NCBI RefSeq assembly: GCF_037975245.1
Contig: NC_092577.1
Coordinates: 31,339,398-31,403,397 of the forward strand
Origin: Apostichopus japonicus
Taxonomy: Eukaryota > Echinodermata > Holothuroidea > Aspidochirotida > Stichopodidae
Direction of reading: 5' to 3'
DNA: 64,000 bases
Translations under genes and position numbers: made by a program
Notes under the pieces: generated by a model
Databases searched by the model: none
Told to the model about the DNA's origin: nothing
What the model saw: the letters and a program-made list of their open reading frames with translations, nothing else
Shown here: one piece after another, positions 55,676 through 64,000 of the stretch
How positions within the stretch are numbered: the stretch's first letter is position 1
How the letters are laid out: each line of letters opens with the position of its first letter

Positions 55676-58600
55676 TATTAGAGTCTATATCAATCCGCTT
55701 GGATGTACTCCTCCAGGAAAAGTTCCAAAATGCAGTAGGAAAACATCTTTGTTGACCTGTTACCAATCAGGATCAAGTTTTTTTGTGGCTTGCATGTTGA
55801 AAGGCATGTTCAATGGAAGTATATGTTGTGCAGAAATTGGGTCAATTGAGGCAATTTTAGACCCCTTTAGGCCTCCCACGAGCAGCATACGAAAATTGTT
55901 TACTACAGAGTGAAGAGGTTTGTTTACAAGTGACGTAAACTTCCGGCTACGATAGCAAAAATCTGCATGGTCATGATACAGAAAATTGATGGTGCCATGA
56001 AAGGCCAAATTGTCAGCTAGCTGGTGATGGGTAGCGTTTAGCAAGTGAGAACTTCTATCTACACTAAGAGACCATATTTCTTTTTCTCAATGGGGCTGTT
56101 AAAGGGCGTATGCAACCCTAAGCTGTTTTTTCACAACAACTATTTGCAACGTTAAGTACTATCCCTTGTATCCCTTGAAGTTTGTGTTATAGGCTTTCAT
56201 AGACATGTGTGCTTTCAAATATCATAACAATAGGCCTTGTTCACACACATTCCGACAAAATAATATACATTTATACCACAGTAATTCCTTTGTTGCACGG
56301 CATGCTTCAGTTAATTTTTTATGTTGCGCTCATACTTTTTCCAAATTAGCCATTGAATTAAGCTTGAGCATCGACATTGCGTACAAAGCTCATCGACATT
56401 GCGTACAAAAATATTTCCATACTGTATTGGTTAAGAGATCGGAACTAACATGGGTTGGGCGGAGTGCCCTTTAGTCGTTGAGTAAAAAGAAAAAAATCTT
56501 TGTTCAAACTGAATAACAGTTATGAATAAAATTGCATTGCTTAACTTTTAATGGTTACTTACAGTACGACAGGGGTTCATAAAAGTTGTTAGAAAGTAGA
56601 GTTAGGTCTTTTGGGGGACATGTTATTGTGTTGTTGAGATCAATAAGTATTATTTTCTACAAAATTTAAGGGGCTCACTAAAATCAGCTATTTATATGCA
56701 GTATATCTATTCCTGCATTTTCTCTCACTTTTTTTCGCACTGTTAATGTTGAATTCCGACATTCACATCGTATGCATAGCCCATAGCATTTCCATAGACA
56801 TTGTATTATAAGGGAGTTGTTTACCATACAGTGTATGCTTTTGCATGATGTCTAGGCCAGCCTATATGTAACTAGTCTACGTCCGGCAAAATTTTCAGCT
56901 TTCAGAATTTGACAGTAATTTTGTTGTTGCATAATTGTACTTAGAAAACAAAGCTTTGGTGTTGATACCAATTTACCATTTTATCTATTTGGTGGAACAG
57001 ACCCCAATTAAATGCAAATGGCCTTAAATAACTATTAGTTATTTAACGCAATTTGAATTTGATGTATACAACTACTACTGTACTGTTCCCATCCACTGGA
57101 CAACCTCCATGGCAGATTTTGTTTGTCCGAACAGAAATTTGGTTGGTAATTCCAGAAGTGTCAACCTGTTTGACCCCAAAATAGGGAGAATAACATTTTT
57201 CAGGGCCAAAGAAAAGGAAGAGAAAAGGGGGTAAATAGGGAGATTGGTAATTTTCAACTGAAATGATATGAATACTGAATACTCCTAAATGAGCATAGTC
57301 TACTTATGCAATACAGTGAGAGAATCATCCAATCAATGTTACTTGTTGGAGTTTACAGCAGCTCGCTTCGCTTTCTACAGGGTTTCTTTAGTAGGCTTCC
57401 ATTTGAAACAGGGAACAGTGGATACTGGGTACTGTGACTTCATGGCTAGTATGCTAGATAGAGTCCCATCAAGCTTGAGACTTGACCTACTGTCTGTATT
57501 GTTCTTGCGAACTACACTGAATAGCCTTTCCTGTTCAGCGTTACTGTGGGGAATTATTAAGCATAGGACCTATTGTTGGCTATTTTCAGAAATGTTGCAA
57601 GTGATGAAACATTAAAAAACCGGGAGAATAGAATATGAAACCGGGAGGCCGGGAGATTCGGGTAAAAACCGGGGGCTCCCGGTAAAACCGGGAGAGTTGA
57701 CGGGTCTGTAATTCTGACTACCGGACATCCATTAAAAATTTGCCAAGACTGGTATCGTACAACCACTACAAATTCTCACTGGTTTTTGTCCAAAATAATT
57801 TCCTGATGTGATGTAAATAAATATCTTCCTAAAATTGGTCAAAGATTGCTATATAGTACAGTAGATCACCTGTGATACACCTGCCAGCCTGCAAAGTGTA
57901 TAATTTATATATAACTGCATCAGTTTTACCCAGTTTAAAGTTTGAAGTCAATGTCTGGTGTCCGCTATGGATACCGTACAACAATTTGAACATTAATGTA
58001 CTGTAATGAATGTGATACATTTTGTATTCCACAAAGCCATGTGCCTAATCATACATAGTGATGATATACATTACAGGGTATGGATTATTTCCAATGAACA
58101 AATTAATATAATCGTTCGTTCCTGCAATGAAACTGAAAGGAAAAGTAACAATTTCAGGGTCAAAAACCACTATATACTACAATATGGTGTAAATTAATTC
58201 CAGTAAACAGCTTTTATCTTCAGTGTGACAAAGCAGAAACAGAAAATATATATGATATGATAATAATGTGATAATTAATGGGGGTGACCTCCTCATGTTG
58301 TTATCTCGAGTTTCCAGGATGGCCAAATGCCCAAACTAATGTCTATATCTGTAGGTGAGAATACACTGTAGTTGTGAACGATAACAATGTCGACTTGCTT
58401 TCAAGCAGATTCAACACAGAGAATACCAAAGACGTATAAATATACTACTACTTAACTGGCCTGGGCTAAGCCAACCTAGTCACTCTTAGTAAGGGTAAAT
58501 CTCACTGCTAAGCCTACTCTTATATTTTACCTTCGTTATGTGCGATCGACACAAATTCTGATGTTAGTAATTGTATTCAACTGGAATCCAAAACGAAATC

Positions 58601-59029
58601 TCTGGTAATATGTCTTGCCACTTTTGTACGCGTCATTAGGTATATGCAGTCCAGAAGTCGTGTCAGTGACAGATATGACAATAGCTTTTCACGGAACAAA
58701 ACAAATTCATATGAGGAAGATACGGCAGGTGATATGAATGAAATGACGTCAGGACGTGTGCAGCGCCGTTCAATATACAAACTACAATTATAGTGAGAAT
58801 GCACGACAGCATGTTTTTTTTTTTTCTCGTGCATACAGAGGTGAAGAAGTGCTTAGGTAGTATATGATCGGAGGACAGTAAACCTATCAAATTTCAATAA
58901 TTGTGTCGTTTGTGAAGATTAAAAAGTAAAACAATGGTGACTCAGCATCGCAAGGCATTTTGAATGGGTGAGGGTCAGCGGAATTACAGCGGAAATATGA
59001 GGGCGATGTTTAATTATCGTGTGACAAGA
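55676..59029. other. intergenic, no supported gene
   Basis: It contains the second dispersed repeat copy (about 56,260-56,830) and a CGGGAG-rich cluster at 57,615-57,705. Short frames show no recognisable motif. Confidence 0.5.
57615..57705. repeat. CGGGAG-rich inverted motif cluster
   Basis: Five CCGGGAG-type words in about 90 bp with inverted partners (GGGGGCTCCCGG, CCGGTAAAACCGGGAG). This looks like the hairpin end of a repeat element. Confidence 0.45.
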
Positions 59030-59266
59030 ACTTCAAATTAAATCGAAAACGGATGAGAAATTACTACAATTGAGATCATGGCAGTTTCCTTTGGTATCTT
59101 GGTTTTGTTCGGTTGTCTGATGTCAGTCATAATGTGCATGGTCATTTTGGTTATAGGGACTATAACTCTGTGTGGACTGCAAGATCGATTTTTCACTACC
59201 CATCATTCATTTGAAGACATCGCGGCCCAGGCAACAACGCGGAATAGTTGCATAGGATCAGAGGCG
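59030..59266 (+). repeat. segmental duplication copy 2, first block
   Basis: It matches 43,870-44,110; identity ends at about 59,266, where the Ty3-type element begins. Confidence 0.85.
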
Positions 59267-59392
59267 GGTGTGACAAAGAATGGCGTATGTAGTATATTAA
59301 CTGTTATTATCGAAACCGTTACGTCATATTTCTATGTAGCGCCACCTACTGAAAGTTGTCGTCAGCCATTAAATAAACGAGTCGGTAGTTAA
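59078..59392 (+). CDS. small single-span membrane protein, copy 2 (tail replaced by retroelement sequence)
   Basis: The frame starts MAVSFGILVLFGCLMSVIMC and parallels copy 1 through IAAQ, then loses similarity because of a frameshift and the adjoining retroelement. The rest of the 104-codon frame is LTR-derived sequence, so this copy is probably a pseudogene or has a new tail. Confidence 0.35.
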   Translation: MAVSFGILVLFGCLMSVIMCMVILVIGTITLCGLQDRFFTTHHSFEDIAAQATTRNSCIGSEAGVTKNGVCSILTVIIETVTSYFYVAPPTESCRQPLNKRVGS

Positions 59393-59424
59393 CTCTGCTC
59401 TCTCCACCTCCACCTCTCTCTCCA

Positions 59425-59456
<32 letters not shown>

Positions 59457-61498
59457 CTCATTGAAATCTCTTGAAACAAGACTGTGGCATTGGCATTCCT
59501 ATCATAGGCCTTCTTCCCCTTAACAGCAGCTTCGATTGCATGTTTGTTAGCGATTTCAAATGCTTCTTTCATTCTCTCTTTCCACACCTCTACGTACATC
59601 TTATGGTTATTTGACTCTCCTTGTACCTCATTGAAAGTTTCAAAAATCAGATCAATGGGGAGACGGGATGATCTCCCAAACATCAAGAAAAATGGTGAGT
59701 AATTTTTGCTGCCGTTACGGGTACAGTTGTAGGCATAGAAACAATTGTGTAGGTGGTCCTTCCATTTTGACTTTTGTGTTTCTGTTAGTGTTTTCAGCAT
59801 TCCTTAAATTGTGCGGTTAAATCTCTCCACCTGACTATTGCCTTGTGGATGGTATGGCGTTGTCCGGGAGTGGTTTATTCCAAAATAGATTTGCAATCGG
59901 ATGAAGAGCTGGTTCTCAAACTCTGTCCCTTGGTCGTGGTGGATTCTACGAGGTATTCCAACCTGCATGATGTAATCATTGAACAACGTATCTGCAACTC
60001 CTTGTAAACCAAATGGCGGTATCTCAGATGTAGCACCAGCTGGTCTTTTCCCTTGATCACCCTAGGATCCCACTTTGATAAATTAATTAATAAATGTTGA
60101 TTTATTTTAAAAGTTTATCCCACTGCAATAGGAGTTTGGACACATTCTTTGTCTCAGCACGCATGGTCTTTGGCGAAGGCCAGTGGCCACTTTGTTTGTA
60201 GAAAAGCACTCTCGATATGATTTCATCATCTGCCTGCCAGTGTGCCTCTCTCAGCTCACTATTTGATATACTTCTGCCTCTCTTATCTTCAGGGAACTTT
60301 AGTAGTTCAGACACTTCAACACTGGAGCAGACTGTTTCTATCAAAGTCGTCGCCCCTTGGCTCACAGCTTCCACGTTATCTTTTACACAGGTCAGGACAG
60401 TTGGTGACAGTTCTTCAGTGCAGTCATCCATCATGGTTTTTGTATCATATGGTATTTACCCTCCCAGGTCGATATCGAATGGTGAAATTATAATCTGCCG
60501 GCTCCGAAACCCAACGTTGTCCTGTAGCATTCAGTTTGGCATTTGCTAGTACATAGGTGAAAGGGTTGTTATCTGTATAGACAGTGAAATGCTTCGAATA
60601 AAACAGATAGTCCCTGAATCTTTCTGTTATGATCCGCTTTAGGGCAAGGAATTCTAGTTTCCCTGAATGCATGTAGTAATTCTTTTCAGCCGGAGAAAGA
60701 CTCCGTGATGCGTATGAAATAACTCGGAGCTTTCCGTCTTGCTCTTGGTACAGGATAGCACCGAGGCCTCCATTCGATGCATGTGTGGACAACAAATTCT
60801 TTATCAAAGTTTGGGTAACTCATCACTGGAGGGTTGGTCAGAGGCTCCAACAGTTCCTCTAAGGCCTAGTGATGTTGTTCTCTCCATACCATTGGATATC
60901 TGGATGGTAACTGCCCTTTTAGGTTGCCCTTGCCTTTTGTTGAGCCTTTACGCCCACCCTTGATTTGTTTACCATTCAGCGTCTTTGCAGGCGGTGGTAC
61001 TGTCAATAGATCATATAGAGGTCTAGCTTTCTTAGAGAAACCTCTGATGAACTGGCGGTAGTACCCTACCAGGCCAAGCATATGCCTTACCTCCCCTACA
61101 GACGTCGGTAACGTTTCCTTGAGATGAAGGACTACCTTGGTATCCTCTGGGTTTGCTCGATAACCCCAGGCTGATACATTTTTCCCAAGTATTTCACTTC
61201 GGACTGGAACAGTTCGCATTTTGAGGCTCTCAGTTTCACACCTTTGGCCTTCAATCTCTGTAAGACTTATTGGAGCCGTCTCAGGTGTTCCTCATGTGTA
61301 TCACTAAAGACCAGTAGATCATCTAGGTAGGTGTAACAGATTTCACCATTCATGTCCTCCCAACACACTTCCATATGTCTCAGAAAGGCTGCTGGGGCAT
61401 TCATCAGACCAAAGGGTATCCTCACCCATTCATAAAGCTCCCACGGAGTGATGAATGCAGTGGCCTGTCGACTCTCTTCGATGATGAAACCCTGGTAT
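59267..61498 (-). mobile_element. Ty3-type LTR retrotransposon, 5'-truncated and decayed
   Basis: Minus-strand order from the 61.5-kb end: reverse transcriptase part with a Y-L-D-D box (near 61,320-61,335) and GYYRQFI, RNase H (YASRSLSPAEKNYY, then TDNNPF), a linker, then the integrase core end with DQGTEFEN and [11 protein letters not shown], an integrase tail, a purine-rich stretch and a probable 3' LTR (about 59,269-59,395). Gag, protease, the start of RT, the integrase zinc finger and first core Asp, and a 5' LTR are missing, and stops or shifts break the frame at about 60,850, 60,440, 60,100 and 59,800. The edges are set by where the similarity to the other duplication copy resumes. Confidence 0.85.
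59400..59455. repeat. (CT)n / polypurine expansion at the end of the Ty3-type element
   Basis: CT dinucleotides and CTCCAC hexamers; on the element strand this is a GA-rich run at the place of the polypurine tract, and it extends the reading frame as Arg-Glu repeats. Confidence 0.8.
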
Positions 61499-64000
61499 AT
61501 ATGACTTATAAACCGTTAAAGATTGCGGTTAATTGTCGTCAATGTTGCCTCCAAATATAATAAAAGTTTACATGACCACCCGTACTCAAAATTCAAACAT
61601 TGCATTTTTATGACGCTGTTAAAGTAGTTACCGACACTGAGAAATCAAGTTGGCTGTTCTAGTAGTCATAAATGTCCGAGTATAATTTAAGGACGAGAAC
61701 CTTCAGGAAAACGCAAAGTTGTGCTACTATACTACTATTGAATTTTTGTGTTAGATTGAAAGGGGCGGGGTGGGGGCGGGGTAAGGGTGGGAGAGGTGTA
61801 CAGCCCTACCACCCACTCCCAATGAATCCACGAATGTGTACACGAATAATACCGGAAAGTGTGGGTACTCTAAAACCACATGAGTACGATTTAGAGCAAA
61901 AATGATCCGCTAACGTATATACAATGGTAATTAATACAGGGACTTTATTGACTGCGACAGTTATTACGTCGATGTTATAAAATGGTCACTAAATTCCAAC
62001 ACTTACAATAACATTGACATCAAAATGTAAAGCAGCTTTGCGAAATCAACTTGCATATTAATTATAATTTCAAGAAACTCTTTGTGTTCACAAGCTGGTG
62101 ACATAATCAGAGGAAGCCTGCTGTCATTTGTCGTAAGTCGGTACCATAAATCAATAAATTTTATGTTTAATTATTTATTTTTTAGAAATAACAATGTGTC
62201 ATTATAAAAGGAGTAAACACGTATTGAGTTCCATGACGTATCGTGCGATGATTTAGAGATATTCAGACACATCCAAGGTAAGAATTTTACGAGTCGATCC
62301 TTCAATTCAACAACCACCACCGACTTTTTATTTCTTTCTTTTTTGGTTAGACAATAATAAATTTATACCGAACACACAAAAAGTCTTATAGAACTGTCAA
62401 ATAGAAAAATAGAAAATCTGCGTAGCATGAAAGACAATGACAACAGTAAAACTATATGTTTTACGTAAATTTACACCACAGGACGGTGTCCAACACCAGA
62501 TGGTTCTTCTGTGAACTTTCGGGGAGATTAAAAAAAATGGTTTTGCTAACGTTTTGTTTTTCGGAGAAAAAAACAAAACAATTACCATTAGAAATAGAAA
62601 ATTCTCAGTTCATTCAATCAAGAGATCATTTCCTTTCCTATTTATGCTCGTAAATTGTTCTGTATATCTTTGCAGCAGAATATCAAGTTGTCTGTTGATA
62701 TTAACTGTACATGTGTGCAAATATAACAACTCAACTCATTCAAGCAATGCATTCTGGGAAATTGTGGGTTGGATCCATGGCCGGCCAAAGTATAAATTAC
62801 ACAACTTAAAATTGCATTAATTTAAAGAATACTTTTAACATAACTGTTTGTTTGTTGAATCATTAATTGGACATAATTACCCCACTTGTTACACGAAAGC
62901 AATCAAATGCAACATTTACATTTCAGCTTTTGCTTCTGAACTTTTTCAAGATAATACAAAAAGGAAAATAAAAAAACCTCTGAACTTTCCCATCAGTGAA
63001 CAAGTTAACCTATTTTTGAATGTGTAAAAATACAACGCTTACATTTCTAATTGTGCATTTATACAACAAATTGTCATTTACTGTTTTAAAAACAGCTGCG
63101 AAAGCAAGTATATCTCCTAGTTTCTTGTTAGTAGATGCAATTGCAGGAGGAAAAGACAGCATTAAAACAACATAACTAGCTGCAGGAAGGAAAGACAAAT
63201 TTATACTGTAGCTGAGTAATTATTATAAAATATATTCTTTGGACTAAATAAAATTATAAAATCTTATAGAGTACAAAACAACTGACTAAAAGAATACAGT
63301 ACAAAATCTTTTTAATATCAATTAAGTAAACCTGTAACAGTCTTGTCAAATTTTGTGGTTAAAATTCTAAGACTTTTTTTCTTCCAGTTCTCTTCATGTA
63401 GTACCTTTACCTCAATTTATATTTCCAAAAACGAAAACTGACATAAATATCAGTTATAATATATATAATTATAATAATGTTTAATTCCACTTTGAAATTG
63501 ACACCAAACTTAAAACACCAAAAATACTTATATTTAGAGCTGAAGAATCTTAATTTCTTTGCAAATGTGCCTGTGAAGAATGAAAAGATGAAGTAATCGC
63601 CATTTTAAATTCAACACACCATGAATTTTACGATCACCCATAATTACCAAAAATAAACTGCCATTTTGTAAGTTTGATACAGTTTCTCCTCTATCATTTC
63701 GTAAACAAAGTTTCATTTATTGAAAGCAATAGGTCCTGAGTATAATCTATCGAAAGTTACATTTGGCACTATAGACCGATGAACCTTGTTTGTCTTTTAA
63801 TATTATTTCTAACTTTATTTTATGGTTACCATAAGACTACAATCAGACTGATAATATGAAGCATCTGTGTAGTACAAAATCCAAGATGGCCAACTTGCAA
63901 TTTGTTTAGCAATGTTGGCTAATCTGTTTAATGATAATATAACGAGGTCAAAAAGACGAATTATCTTCTGACACCAAATGCAGAATGGCAACAACACCAA
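61499..64000. repeat. segmental duplication copy 2, second block (runs off the window)
   Basis: It is collinear with 46,690-49,245 to the last base of the window (ATGCAGAATGGCAACAACAC is shared with 49,211). In copy 1 the MS4A-like 3' end begins about 40 bases further on. Confidence 0.9.

Overview
This window is eukaryotic: spliced genes with long introns, GT-AG splice sites, an A+T-rich background, microsatellites, satellites and many transposon remnants. The gene content (aspartyl/asparaginyl beta-hydroxylase with a junctin-like acidic luminal domain, an NXPE/PC-esterase gene and an MS4A/CD20-like four-span membrane protein) and the mobile elements (Penelope-like, L1/Tx1-like LINE, Ty3-type, hAT-like) suggest a marine invertebrate, most likely a non-vertebrate deuterostome such as an echinoderm. 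The species assignment is inference.

Layout. 1-0.9 kb: 3' end of a Penelope-like retroelement (+) followed by a hammerhead-ribozyme-like motif. 2.85-4.68 kb (+): the last two visible exons of an NXPE/PC-esterase gene. 5-13.9 kb: no confident gene, but an 80-bp near-perfect palindrome and a 1.5-kb satellite with a 29/116-bp periodicity. 13.95-38.45 kb (-): a complete ASPH gene, assembled here as 14 exons whose phases all match, giving one frame of 4035 nt (1344 aa): short basic cytosolic tail, one membrane anchor, a 786-codon acidic exon made of about 25 repeats, TPR region, then the 2-oxoglutarate/Fe(II) hydroxylase domain. One intron holds a possible nested + strand gene (TATA boxes, two exons, Cys-rich C terminus). 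Two tandem repeats in this gene each duplicate a splice site.

38.6-43 kb: satellite-like repeats next to the ASPH start, a 1.7-kb hAT-like element with an 8-bp target duplication, and paired TTAA-flanked MITEs. 43.9-64 kb: a tandem segmental duplication with an offset of about 15 kb. Each copy holds a small one-span membrane protein ORF and a 2.5-kb non-coding block; copy 1 contains an L1/Tx1-like LINE fragment and copy 2 a truncated Ty3-type element. Between the copies lies the MS4A-like gene (49.28-54.41 kb, -), which carries a large foldback element in an intron. The duplicated block runs off the right edge just where the 3' end of the MS4A-like gene would follow, so a second MS4A-like gene probably lies beyond the window.

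The genes do not form a pathway. ASPH hydroxylates EGF-like domains in the ER lumen; the NXPE and MS4A-like products are predicted secretory-pathway and membrane proteins. Exon boundaries were read by eye from splice sites, phase and family resemblance; no alignment or gene predictor was run.
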